A stretch of 52,245 nt of DNA from Prochlorococcus sp. AG-355-J04 (GTDB taxonomy: Bacteria; Cyanobacteriota; Cyanobacteriia; PCC-6307; Cyanobiaceae). The notes below the pieces were generated by a model. The model worked only from the letters and a program-made list of their open reading frames with translations, made no database searches and had not been told where the DNA came from. The stretch is taken from assembly GCA_003280885.1 (NCBI GenBank), contig QCDN01000006.1:1-52245 (forward strand), read 5' to 3'. A program made the position numbers and the translations under genes. The first letter of the stretch is position 1. Each line of letters begins with the position of its first letter. This document shows positions 40,980 through 49,100 of the stretch, piece by piece.

Positions 40980-41213
40980 ATGTTAGGGGATATGTGGAGT
41001 TCATCTGAGTTGACCGCGGAAAAACTAGGAATAACTGAAATTAAACTTTCTTTTTTACGTGAAAATGGAATACTCAAGCCTGGCATTCATTGGAAAAGCT
41101 CTCCACTTGGTCAGAAAAAACCTTGGAAACCTAGAGCTCTTTACAATATAAAAATGTGCAGACTAATAATTAATAAATTTTATTCTGAAGAAAACAACAA
41201 TATCGCAGCCTAA
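40980..41213 (+). CDS. Small helix-turn-helix protein, MerR/excisionase-like
   Basis: 77 residues. Residues 8-37 (SSELTAEKLGITEIKLSFL, then ENGILKPGIHW) have the spacing of a MerR/excisionase-type helix-turn-helix followed by a GxHW wing, and PRALYNIKMCR closes the domain as in many small HTH proteins. ATG 40992 is an alternative start (MWSSSEL). It is preceded by a 137-base gap and followed at some distance by pcbA. It might be a small regulator; target unknown. Confidence 0.65.
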   Translation: MLGDMWSSSELTAEKLGITEIKLSFLRENGILKPGIHWKSSPLGQKKPWKPRALYNIKMCRLIINKFYSEENNNIAA

Positions 41214-41262
41214 AAACTAAATATATTTTTTTGATTAATTTGAAAAAAAATATTTAAAATTT

Positions 41263-41439
41263 TTATTCAATTAGGTTCTCATCCTTACACTCAATAAGAG
41301 TGGTTTGCAAAGTTGGATATAAGTTAATCATATTTATGTATTGTTTTGATTTTCTGTAAGATTTTGCAGCCTTTTTATAATGAACTTCAGATTTCATTTC
41401 TAGTGAAAATTTGCTAGTAGACTCTCGAGAAGTAGTCAT
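41263..41439 (-). CDS. Possible 58-residue small protein, unknown
   Basis: An uninterrupted frame from ATG 41439 to TAA 41263, translated by hand. It is Ser/Lys-rich, starting MTTSRESTSKFSLEMKSEVH and ending CKDENLIE, with no membrane segment or family I recognise. An internal Met15 is an alternative start (44 residues). TAATAT lies directly upstream of the ATG, so a leaderless or internal start is possible. Codon choice and composition look like those of neighbouring genes, but the length is too short to be sure it is coding. Confidence 0.45.
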   Translation of the reverse strand: MTTSRESTSKFSLEMKSEVHYKKAAKSYRKSKQYINMINLYPTLQTTLIECKDENLIE

Positions 41440-41496
41440 AATATTAGATGTCTTATCTCATATTTAATAAGTGTTTGAGAATGAGGCAATAAATAA

Positions 41497-41536
41497 GATG
41501 GTTTAATGAAACAAAACATCGTTTAATGTCAGCAAA
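41497..41536 (+). repeat. Two direct repeats of GTTTAATG at 20-base spacing
   Basis: GTTTAATG occurs at 41501-41508 and again at 41521-41528, with partly conserved flanks (AT before each, CAAAA after each). The spacing is about two helical turns, as for tandem protein-binding sites. Confidence 0.4.
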
Positions 41537-41666
41537 ATGAAATTTATTAAAATTTTTTGAATTCGAAAATAATGGTTTATTTTATGAAACTTATATCTCT
41601 GAGAATAATTTTTCTTCATTAAATCTACCTTCTTTGCTCTTGGATTGCCTTATGAAGATTTTTTGT

Positions 41667-41689
41667 TTAGTAATTACTAGGATTACTAA
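41667..41689. promoter_or_regulatory. Palindrome plus repeated half-site upstream of pcbA
   Basis: TTAGTAAT (41667-41674) and ATTACTAA (41682-41689) are exact inverted repeats separated by 7 bases. The inner 12 bases TAGTAATTACTA (41668-41679) are themselves a perfect palindrome, so the half-site ATTACTA appears twice in direct orientation. It ends 80 bases before the pcbA ATG and could be an operator; an RNA hairpin is also possible. Confidence 0.45.
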
Positions 41690-41728
41690 CCTTTACAATT
41701 TTGTTATTAATTCAACTGTTTGGTGAAA

Positions 41729-41734
41729 TATAAA
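41729..41734 (+). promoter_or_regulatory. Tentative -10 box of pcbA
   Basis: TATAAA lies 35 bases before the pcbA ATG. No convincing -35 is present (TTGTTA at 41701-41706 is 22 bases away). It is the best-placed -10-like hexamer near the gene, but AT-richness makes chance matches common. Confidence 0.3.
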
Positions 41735-41769
41735 GTATTCTCAAAACGTTTAAGCTAATCAATTCCTAA

Positions 41770-42828
41770 ATGCAAACCTATGGAAATCCAGATACTACCT
41801 ATGGATGGTGGGCTGGTAATTCAGGTGTAGCGAATCGCTCAGGAAAATTCATTGCTGCTCATGTAGCTCATGCAGGATTAATTGTTTTCTGGGCGGGTGC
41901 ATTCACCCTTTTTGAACTTTCACGATTTGACCCAAGCGTCCCAATGGGGCATCAACCTCTAATCGTTCTTCCTCATTTAGCAACTCTTGGAATAGGGTTT
42001 GATGCTAATGGTGTTGCTATGGGAGATACTAAACCTGTTCTAGCGATAGCAATAGTTCACTTAGTTTCTTCTATGGTTTTAGCAGCCGGGGGACTTTTAC
42101 ATTCTTTACTTCTTCCTGGAAATCTAGAAGATTCTGATGTAGCAAGAGCCAGAAAATTCAATATTGAATGGGATAATCCAGACAAATTGACATTTATTCT
42201 TGGTCACCATCTAATTATTCTTGGTTTCGCAGTTATTGCTTTTGTCGAATGGGCAAGAGTTCATGGAATTTATGATCCAGCTATTGGTTCAGTAAGACAG
42301 GTTGAGTATGAATTAAATTTAGCCAAAATTTGGAATCATCAGACAGACTTTTTGACTATTGATAGTCTTGAAGAAGTAATGGGAGGTCATGCTTTCCTTG
42401 CTTTCGTTGAGATTACTGGTGGTGCTTGGCATATTGCTACTAAGCAAGTTGGTGAATATACCAAATTCAAAGGTAAAGGCCTTCTCTCCGCAGAAGCTGT
42501 TCTTTCATGGTCATTAGCTGGAATAGGCTGGATGGCTATTATTGCAGCCTTCTGGAGTGCAGCTAACACAACAGTTTATCCAACTGAATTCTTTGGTGAA
42601 CCACTTGAATTGAAATTTAGTATTTCTCCTTATTGGGTAGATACTGTTGATCTTCCTGACGGTGAGTACACTTCAAGGGCGTGGTTAGCTAATGTTCATT
42701 ACTATTTCGGATTCTTCTTTATTCAAGGTCATTTATGGCATGCTTTAAGAGCACTAGGCTTTGACTTCAAGAGAGTTACAAATGCTATCAGTAATATTGA
42801 TAGTGCTACAGTTACTCTTAAAGATTAA
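41770..42828 (+). CDS. pcbA: Divinyl-chlorophyll a/b-binding antenna protein Pcb
   Basis: 352 residues with six hydrophobic segments, the CP43/IsiA-like core antenna fold lacking the large lumenal loop of CP43. Histidines in helices ([67 protein letters not shown]) are the chlorophyll ligands. Pcb is the main light-harvesting protein of Prochlorococcus, in the thylakoid membrane. Codons look more biased and GC-richer than neighbouring genes, as expected for high expression. No ribosome-binding site is evident before the ATG. A strong terminator follows. Confidence 0.96.
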   Translation: MQTYGNPDTTYGWWAGNSGVANRSGKFIAAHVAHAGLIVFWAGAFTLFELSRFDPSVPMGHQPLIVLPHLATLGIGFDANGVAMGDTKPVLAIAIVHLVSSMVLAAGGLLHSLLLPGNLEDSDVARARKFNIEWDNPDKLTFILGHHLIILGFAVIAFVEWARVHGIYDPAIGSVRQVEYELNLAKIWNHQTDFLTIDSLEEVMGGHAFLAFVEITGGAWHIATKQVGEYTKFKGKGLLSAEAVLSWSLAGIGWMAIIAAFWSAANTTVYPTEFFGEPLELKFSISPYWVDTVDLPDGEYTSRAWLANVHYYFGFFFIQGHLWHALRALGFDFKRVTNAISNIDSATVTLKD

Positions 42829-42852
42829 TTCTCAAATTTTCTTACCAATATC

Positions 42853-42885
42853 AAAAGGCTCCTATTACAGGAGCCTTTTTTATTT
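42853..42885 (+). terminator. Rho-independent terminator of pcbA
   Basis: An 11-base perfect stem, AAAAGGCTCCT (42853-42863) with AGGAGCCTTTT (42869-42879), closes a 5-base loop ATTAC and runs into a T-rich tract. It begins 25 bases after the pcbA stop. It is the clearest hairpin terminator I found in the window. Confidence 0.92.
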
Positions 42886-42921
42886 GAAAAATTTTGTTTA
42901 TTAATTTAGATTTAGAATCAT

Positions 42922-44310
42922 ATGTTTTTGAAATCATTGAATATTTTTTCGATACAGAATAAAGATATTTTTTCAAATTCTCTATTGATAAGCTTTTTGG
43001 GATTATTAATTATATTTTTTTTGTTGATTTTTGGGAGAAAATTTAAACTAGCTGTTCAGCTTGAGAGATTTGGATTGCCGATAGCTGTCATATCAGGAAT
43101 TTTGGGTATATCTATAGGCCCATTTGGAGCGATACACTTTTTGCCAAAAGAAACAATCAATGTTTGGAGTAATTTTCCTACTCCTCTTTTATCATTAGTC
43201 TTCGCAACTTTAATGATGGGAAGGCCGATTCCAAATATAAATGGTTTAGTTAAACCAATTTTTAATCAATTTCTATTAGCTCTTTCACTAGGTTTCGGAC
43301 AATTTTTTGTCGGTGGACTTGTTGTCAAATATTTTTTGCCTCCATCTATGGATGCAAACCCTCTAATGGGTTGTTTAATAGAGGTAGGTTTTGAGGGTGG
43401 TCATGGAGCTGCATCAATAATCGGTGAAAGTTTTAATAAACTCGGTTTCCCAAATGGTTTAGATCTTGGTTTGGCTATGGCAACAATGGGTCTTTTATCC
43501 TCTTCAATATTGGGTAGCGTATTTATTTTTCTTGGTAGAAATTTAGGCCTTTCAGATACTGAGGAAATTATTGAACAAAAAGATACTCTAAATGGAAAAA
43601 ATAAGATTGGAATTTTTGCAGATTTAAGAATTTTTATAATAAATCTTGGATTCTCTGGCTTGGCAATTTCTTTTGGTGTTTTGCTACTTAAATTTTTAAG
43701 GTATATTTCAAGTTCTTTTGGTGATTTTTCGAAGGAAATTATTTTTTCACTACCAGTATTTCCTTTTATCCTTATAGGTTCGCTCCTTATTAGATATATT
43801 TTAGAAAAAACCAAAAAAACAGAATTTATTTCAAATATTCTGCAAAGGGAGATTGGTATTTTATCCACAGACTTATTGATTTTTACAGCTATGGCAAGTT
43901 TAGATATTGCAGTCGTTTTTGATAATTGGATAGTTATTTTAGTGTTTACTATTTTCGGTTTATTGTGGAATTTAATCTGCATTGCTTATTTCGCATACTT
44001 TATTTTTGATGATTATTGGTTTGAAAAAAGTTTGATAGAGTTTGGAAATTCTACAGGTGTTGTAGCTTCTGGATTACTTCTTTTAAGGCTTTCAGATCCT
44101 AAAAATATTTCAAAGACTTTACCAATTTTTACGTCAAAACAGCTATTCGCTCAGTTAATTCTTTCTGGGGGACTATTCACAGTTCTTGCTCCATTAATGA
44201 TTTCTAAAATTGGGTTAGATTATTGGACAGAAATTTGTGCCCTAATTACATTCGCAATTCTTTCTATCGCATTGATTTTTAATAAAGTAGGGATGAAAAA
44301 GTTTCAATAA
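42922..44310 (+). CDS. GltS-like sodium/glutamate symporter family carrier
   Basis: 462 residues with about 11-13 hydrophobic segments. The glycine-rich signature VGFEGGHGAASIIGESF and the later FGNSTGVVASGLLLLR are the paired re-entrant motifs of the ESS (GltS) family of Na+/glutamate symporters. The cyanobacterial branch is divergent, so the transported solute is uncertain. It lies 93 bases after pcbA and past the terminator, so it is likely to have its own promoter. Confidence 0.82.
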   Translation: MFLKSLNIFSIQNKDIFSNSLLISFLGLLIIFFLLIFGRKFKLAVQLERFGLPIAVISGILGISIGPFGAIHFLPKETINVWSNFPTPLLSLVFATLMMGRPIPNINGLVKPIFNQFLLALSLGFGQFFVGGLVVKYFLPPSMDANPLMGCLIEVGFEGGHGAASIIGESFNKLGFPNGLDLGLAMATMGLLSSSILGSVFIFLGRNLGLSDTEEIIEQKDTLNGKNKIGIFADLRIFIINLGFSGLAISFGVLLLKFLRYISSSFGDFSKEIIFSLPVFPFILIGSLLIRYILEKTKKTEFISNILQREIGILSTDLLIFTAMASLDIAVVFDNWIVILVFTIFGLLWNLICIAYFAYFIFDDYWFEKSLIEFGNSTGVVASGLLLLRLSDPKNISKTLPIFTSKQLFAQLILSGGLFTVLAPLMISKIGLDYWTEICALITFAILSIALIFNKVGMKKFQ

Positions 44311-44348
44311 GAACCTTAGAATGGTAAAAAGCCTAAAATTTTATTTTA

Positions 44349-44606
44349 ATGTCATTTACACCCTACGATATTCCACCTCAAGAAAATAAAGGGAAGTGGT
44401 TTAGGAGTCATTTACTTGGAAGGGAAATCGAACTTGGTGAATTGTATAGTCTTGGATCAAATGATTTAGATTTGCTTATGGCAGAGACTGCAGAAATTAG
44501 AAGCGATCTTGATTTTAAGGAAAAAAATATAGGCAAATTTAGGACTGCAGGATATTTTTTGGAGTTAGCAAGAATAATTGAGAAAAGGAAGTTGATGGAA
44601 AGTTAA
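44349..44606 (+). CDS. Small conserved-type protein, unknown
   Basis: 85 residues, soluble and charged, beginning MSFTPYDIPPQENKGKWFRS with a helical C-terminal half (LLMAETAEIRSDLDF). I recognise no family. It starts 38 bases after the GltS-like gene, and its stop overlaps that of the convergent GST gene by four bases (TTAA). Confidence 0.7.
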   Translation: MSFTPYDIPPQENKGKWFRSHLLGREIELGELYSLGSNDLDLLMAETAEIRSDLDFKEKNIGKFRTAGYFLELARIIEKRKLMES

Positions 44607-45262
44607 TTAGCTGGGAAATAATTCTTCCTAGAATATGTTCCCCATAATTCGTATTTATGCATTAAGGATTTAAATTCTCTATTTTTCTCAAATGATTCTA
44701 ACCAGTTTTTTATTGGGGATTCAAAATAATTTGTTCTTTTTTGACTTTCACAAGCGATTCTAAATTGTCTTACAAAAGGCCAAATAGACCAATCAGCGAT
44801 TGTTGGGCTATCTCCAAAAAAGTATTTGTTTTCTGAAAGAAGTTCGTTACATCTCTTTATAAATTTAATCGCATTTATGAAATGAAATTCTTCATCACTA
44901 TTCTTATATCTTGTGGCATATTTAAATCGATCTAAATGATATTTGAATTCGTTATCGTTTTCATTAATTATTTCAAAAATATCTTCTTTTTTGTTGTCAG
45001 GAAAATAAATTAATTTGAGGTGTTCCTTTTTTGACTCTAAGAGAGCCCACTGGATAATTTCAAGACTTTCTTCAATAACTTCACTATTTTTTTTTATAAG
45101 TATTGGAACCGTTTTCGTCTTTGAATTATTTAAAAAATCTAGAGGTTTATTTTTTAAATCAATTTCTCTTATCTCTACTTTTATTTCACAAATTAAGAGG
45201 GCCCATCTTGCACGAATTGCATATGGACATCTGCGAAATGAATATAAAATATCGTTTTTCAT
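44603..45262 (-). CDS. Glutathione S-transferase family protein
   Basis: 219 residues. The thioredoxin-like N-terminal domain has RRCPYAIRARWAL with Cys12 as the candidate catalytic residue, followed by TVPIL and EESLEIIQW (the conserved cis-Pro and gamma-Glu-binding region). The helical C-terminal domain ends with SPTIADWSIWPFVRQFR, the GST N-capping/ADxxxxP-type segment. Detoxification or a redox role is inferred; substrate unknown. Confidence 0.88.
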   Translation of the reverse strand: MKNDILYSFRRCPYAIRARWALLICEIKVEIREIDLKNKPLDFLNNSKTKTVPILIKKNSEVIEESLEIIQWALLESKKEHLKLIYFPDNKKEDIFEIINENDNEFKYHLDRFKYATRYKNSDEEFHFINAIKFIKRCNELLSENKYFFGDSPTIADWSIWPFVRQFRIACESQKRTNYFESPIKNWLESFEKNREFKSLMHKYELWGTYSRKNYFPAN

Positions 45263-45336
45263 ATTGTAAAAACTTTTAATTTCCCTAATTCTTTTAGTAT
45301 TATCTAAATAGGAATAGTATTAATTTTACAACGCAA

Positions 45337-45879
45337 ATGTCGGGATATGTATACCTTATTAGAGTAGGAGACCTTTATAGGATTGGTAAAACGGATAATC
45401 TTGAAAAGAAAATTAAGAAATTAAAGCCTGATGAATTATTAACATCAATTATGACAAAGGAGCCAGAAACTCTTGAAGCAAGATTACTAAGAAAATATAA
45501 GTCGCAAAGAATTCCTGAAACTGGTTATTTAAAGCTTTCTAAAAGACAAATTAGAGAATGTAAAAAGCAATTTGAATTAAAGGGTACCTTACCTCACACT
45601 TTAGATGCTGAAGTTTCCATAACTCTATTTGCATCTTTTTTATTGTTTTCATTAAGTTCCCTTATTTTTAATTATTTAAATTTTGGATTTGTAAAATCTA
45701 TATCTTACTCTTTCGGAATGGCATCTTTACCAATGGTTATATTATTTTTTACAGGTAGTTTTGGCGGATACTTTTCTGAAGATTTATCTCTTTTTTCATT
45801 GTTAACTAATCGAATAAAAGGTTTATTTATTGCAATTGCGATGCTTTCAATGGCTTACTTAATTTTCAATTTAGGTTAA
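45337..45879 (+). CDS. GIY-YIG/T5orf172-like domain fused to three membrane helices
   Basis: 180 residues. Residues 3-20 (GYVYLIRVGDLYRIGKTD) carry GIY- and YIG-like strands and resemble the T5orf172/Mug113 branch of the superfamily; the helix after it has Lys where nucleases have Arg (NLEKKIKKLK), so catalysis is uncertain. Residues 62-80 (TGYLKLSKRQIRECKKQ) complete the domain. Three hydrophobic segments follow at about 95-115, 120-142 and 162-179. A soluble nucleic-acid-type domain on a membrane anchor is unusual. Function unknown; it overlaps the convergent SDR stop by four bases (TTAA). Confidence 0.78.
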   Translation: MSGYVYLIRVGDLYRIGKTDNLEKKIKKLKPDELLTSIMTKEPETLEARLLRKYKSQRIPETGYLKLSKRQIRECKKQFELKGTLPHTLDAEVSITLFASFLLFSLSSLIFNYLNFGFVKSISYSFGMASLPMVILFFTGSFGGYFSEDLSLFSLLTNRIKGLFIAIAMLSMAYLIFNLG

Positions 45880-46583
45880 ATTTCATAATTACAATTTAAG
45901 GCAATTTCAAATGGAACTGATTGGGTAGGTAACCTAAGAATAGTAGAGCATATTTCAGCAATATCTTCAGGTTGTGTCATGCTTGATTTGTCTAAGGAAG
46001 AGATATTTTGGGCCATTTTTGTATTAACCCAGCTTGGACAAATTGCTGAAACCCTTATATTTTTATCCCAACCTTTATTTTTCATCGTTTGGCATAATCC
46101 CATCAGAGCAAACTTTGAAGAAGAATAAGCGGCTAAATCACCTTTAGATCTTTTCCCACTCATTGAAACTAAAACAACAATTCTTCCCCTGCCAGAAGTA
46201 CATAAATGATCCCAAGAAAGCCTACATAAATTCCAAATTGCCAAAAAATTGATATTTAATGTATTTAAAATATCTTCTTCATCACCATCTTTGTATAAGA
46301 AAGGAACTTTCGATAATACTCCAGAACAATTTATTACTGAATCAAATCCTCCAAATTCATCTTCGGTATTCTTTATCCAATTTTCGGCTGTAATTTTTTT
46401 TAATGCATCATATTGGTTGATTATAATTTTCCCTTCTGGCCATTTTTTTGGATCAATAGCGCTTCCTTTTAATGATTCTAAATCTCTTATGCCAACACTA
46501 ATTCTATTACCTTCTTTTAATTCTTTATGTGCAATATTTAGTCCAATACCTCTACTGGCTCCACTTATTAGTATGGTTCTCAT
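45876..46583 (-). CDS. Short-chain dehydrogenase/reductase
   Basis: 235 residues, classical SDR. The cofactor motif GASRGIG (8-14), NCSG (85-88), Ser140/142 and the catalytic Tyr153-x3-Lys157 (YSSSK) are all in place. The substrate is unknown. It lies 7 bases downstream of lycopene cyclase on the same strand, so the two are likely cotranscribed. Confidence 0.9.
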   Translation of the reverse strand: MRTILISGASRGIGLNIAHKELKEGNRISVGIRDLESLKGSAIDPKKWPEGKIIINQYDALKKITAENWIKNTEDEFGGFDSVINCSGVLSKVPFLYKDGDEEDILNTLNINFLAIWNLCRLSWDHLCTSGRGRIVVLVSMSGKRSKGDLAAYSSSKFALMGLCQTMKNKGWDKNIRVSAICPSWVNTKMAQNISSLDKSSMTQPEDIAEICSTILRLPTQSVPFEIALNCNYEI

Positions 46584-46590
46584 TTTTAAA

Positions 46591-47874
46591 CTATATGTTT
46601 GGAAATATTATTCTAAGTAACATTTTAAATTCTCTACCATGCATAATCATAAGACCTTTTTTTACACTCCATGGAGCCTTTATAAACATTACGCACATCG
46701 CATATACGATCTCTTTTAAAGAAAGAGTATCAGTAAGAAAACCATACCATTGATTTTTAGGTAGTTGGAAAAAACTACCAAAAAATTCTCTCAATAGTTT
46801 TTCGTCAAACCTCATGAGTTTTTCTAATCCAAATTGGTAAAGTGATTTCTTCCTAATTAATTCTTTTGACCATAAAGTTTCCCACCCTTTTCTAGCAATA
46901 TGATAGGAACTTAGATTTTTATTTTTAATTGCTTCTGAGACTGCCTTAGCGACAAGCGGAGCTCTTCTTAAAACATTACCAATTAAATATCCAGATGCAG
47001 GATGTACCATTGAAGCAGCACCTCCATAGCCAAGTATTTGTTGTCTGAAATCTGGGATTGGCATATTCATAGGGAGAAATAAGCCAAGCTCTTCGTGCTG
47101 CATTCTTGTGATTGATATATTTCGATAAGAAAGCCTCTTCTCTAGTCTCTCTTTTAAATTTTCCATTGTTAGAGGATTTACTAAACCAAGAGATGTCTCT
47201 TCAAGAAAATATTTACCATCCCCCATATCCATTGCATAAAGAAAAGTGGGCGGTTCTTTTTTTTGCTCATCGTTAAGATGGTCATTTCTATAGTCCATCA
47301 ATACAAACTGCCCTTTCTTAAGTGGAGGTTTACTAAAATTACCTACTATTCCATAACAAGTTTGGACTGCTAAAGGACCACACGATTTTAATTTAAGAAA
47401 AACAGGATCATATCCTGTTGCATCTACTACTAATCTTGCAGAGTAAGTCTTGCCATCTTTTGTGGTTACTGTACTTTTGTATTTTTCATAATGTATTTTG
47501 TTTGCAAAGCCTTGATGCCATTTAATAAAAGACTTATTGCATTCATTAAACCAATAATTGTGAAGTTTCTTCTTATCAAATAGTCCATAATCTAGTGAAT
47601 GTTCCGTGGCTTTATTCTCGTCGTCCTGTTCTTCTAAAGCGCCATGCCCAAAAAAACTTACAGTATTCTTCCATCTATATTCAAGTAAATCCTGAAGCCC
47701 GAGTTGATCAACTTCTTTCCCCCAAATGCCATATGTGTTTGGCCAAGGTTCATCTGGTCCATTTGGAGAAAGCACTTCAACATCTAATTTTTCCTTCCCA
47801 AAAGCTGAGGCAATTGCCATACCTGCAGGCCCTGCACCCAAAACAAGAACATCTGGCATATTTTCTTTTGACAT
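46591..47874 (-). CDS. crtL: Lycopene cyclase (plant/cyanobacterial CrtL type)
   Basis: 427 residues. The N-terminal dinucleotide motif GAGPAG (13-18), the NTYGIWGKEVDQLG segment and YGGAASMVHPASGYLIG in the C-terminal half identify the FAD-dependent lycopene cyclases. Prochlorococcus has beta- and epsilon-type paralogues; this gene position matches the epsilon-type (crtL-e) in my recollection of high-light strains, but the sequence read by eye does not prove which. It makes cyclic carotenes for the photosynthetic pigments. It diverges from the LPOR-like gene by 224 bases. Confidence 0.88.
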   Translation of the reverse strand: MSKENMPDVLVLGAGPAGMAIASAFGKEKLDVEVLSPNGPDEPWPNTYGIWGKEVDQLGLQDLLEYRWKNTVSFFGHGALEEQDDENKATEHSLDYGLFDKKKLHNYWFNECNKSFIKWHQGFANKIHYEKYKSTVTTKDGKTYSARLVVDATGYDPVFLKLKSCGPLAVQTCYGIVGNFSKPPLKKGQFVLMDYRNDHLNDEQKKEPPTFLYAMDMGDGKYFLEETSLGLVNPLTMENLKERLEKRLSYRNISITRMQHEELGLFLPMNMPIPDFRQQILGYGGAASMVHPASGYLIGNVLRRAPLVAKAVSEAIKNKNLSSYHIARKGWETLWSKELIRKKSLYQFGLEKLMRFDEKLLREFFGSFFQLPKNQWYGFLTDTLSLKEIVYAMCVMFIKAPWSVKKGLMIMHGREFKMLLRIIFPNI

Positions 47875-48046
47875 TAAATATAAATCTTGTGATTAAAGAA
47901 ATTTATGGAACAAATTATTACTTCTGCGCCTAGGGTTATATATTTCATCCAATATTTATAATGAGAGTAGATTAATAATAATCAAATTACTCAAATACTA
48001 GTGACTAAGTTTTCGGTGTTTTAACAATAATTTATAAGATTACAAA

Positions 48047-48075
48047 ATAAAAAAAACTTTATTTATTTTTTTTAT
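48047..48075. repeat. AT-only inverted repeat in the crtL/LPOR-like intergenic gap
   Basis: Ten-base arms ATAAAAAAAA (48047-48056) and TTTTTTTTAT (48066-48075) flank a 9-base loop. The gap (47875-48098) otherwise shows only AT-rich sequence and presumably both divergent promoters. Such an A/T arm pair can arise by chance in this genome. Confidence 0.3.
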
Positions 48076-48098
48076 CATAAAAAAAAATAGGAATTTAA

Positions 48099-49100
48099 AT
48101 GATTAAAAATAAAAATATTTTAATTACTGGAGGTAATTCAGGAATAGGTTTTTTTGCTATTATTAATTTACTAAAAACGAAAAATATTTTATATGTTGTA
48201 ATAAAAAACGAATTTAGAAAGGATGAATTTCTCAAAAAAATTGAGAAATATTTTGATAAAAATTACCTTATTAAATTTTTAAATATTATTGAAAATTGTG
48301 ATCTTTCAGATCTAGATAATATTAACAAAATTAAAGATTACTTTATTAGTAAAAAAATTTTTTTAGATGTTGTTGTTTTAAATGCAGGATTACAATATAC
48401 AGGCTCTTTTTACCCTAAAGTATCAAAGCAAGGCATAGAATTAACTTTTGCGGTAAATCATCTTGCACATTTTTACTTGGTAAATGTACTGAAAAATTTC
48501 ATTATAGATAAAGAAGAATCTCGAATAATTATTACATCATCAGATGTTCACGACCCCAAAAGTTCAGGTGGCAATATAGGAAAGAAAGCAGGACTTAATA
48601 ACCTAGTTGATTTTAGAAAAAAAGTAACTGGGCAATTTTTAAATTTTAATGCTGATGAAGCTTATAAAAATAGTAAGTTATGTAATATTTTGTTTGCTAA
48701 AGAACTTGAAAAAAAATTAAAAATGTCCTCCAGTAAAATTTCTGTAATAACTTGGGCTCCCGGTCTCGTAATACCAAATGATGATTCTGGTTTTTTTAGA
48801 TACAGTAAACGTTTTAATCTCTTTGGATATTTAATTTTTTCTAAAGCTGCAAAAAATATTTTAGGAATTTCTGAAAGTATAGAAAATGCTGGAAAGATTC
48901 TTTCTGAGATTGTCCTTGATTCAAATTTAAATAATGTTGGTTTCATATATCTAAGTAATAAACTTATAGCAAGAAAAAAACATAAATTAGTTGAAAGTAA
49001 CGCTAGTGATGAAGCAAATAGTGATGAGTTGGCTTCAAAACTTTGGATTTTAAGTGAAGATTTTTGCAGGTCATTTGGATTTGTTACTCTCAATATTTAA
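48099..49100 (+). CDS. Light-dependent protochlorophyllide reductase-like SDR
   Basis: 333 residues; ATG 48099 is preceded by AGGAA (48089-48093). Shared SDR motifs are TGGNSGIG (10-17), NAG (95-97) and catalytic Tyr189-x3-Lys193 within AYKNSKLCN. The longer insertion before the Tyr (SGGNIGKKAGLNNL) and the C-terminal ASDEANSDELASKLWILSE resemble LPOR and its relatives. Cys195 matches one conserved LPOR cysteine, but the usual PGC position reads Pro-Gly-Leu (221-223), so true protochlorophyllide reduction is doubtful. Its end overlaps the convergent MscS gene by 30 bases. Confidence 0.8.
   Translation: MIKNKNILITGGNSGIGFFAIINLLKTKNILYVVIKNEFRKDEFLKKIEKYFDKNYLIKFLNIIENCDLSDLDNINKIKDYFISKKIFLDVVVLNAGLQYTGSFYPKVSKQGIELTFAVNHLAHFYLVNVLKNFIIDKEESRIIITSSDVHDPKSSGGNIGKKAGLNNLVDFRKKVTGQFLNFNADEAYKNSKLCNILFAKELEKKLKMSSSKISVITWAPGLVIPNDDSGFFRYSKRFNLFGYLIFSKAAKNILGISESIENAGKILSEIVLDSNLNNVGFIYLSNKLIARKKHKLVESNASDEANSDELASKLWILSEDFCRSFGFVTLNI

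Larger units (their letters stand above)
41440..41769 (+). other. Long non-coding region upstream of pcbA
   Basis: About 330 bases, the longest gene-free stretch in the window. I see only very short frames here (the longest on the + strand about 15 codons). It contains two copies of GTTTAATG 20 bases apart and a palindrome with a direct-repeat arm, described separately, and probably the pcbA promoter and leader. No tRNA fold or Rho-independent hairpin is obvious; a small RNA cannot be ruled out. Confidence 0.6.

Noticed and set aside
43401..43982. 193-codon open frame on the - strand
   Set aside because: It is antisense inside the well-supported GltS-like gene and is rich in Lys/Ile/Pro without any recognisable motif; low-GC coding sequence produces such shadows.
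48662..49093. 143-codon open frame on the - strand
   Set aside because: It is antisense to the C-terminal part of the LPOR-like gene, which has clear family motifs on the + strand.
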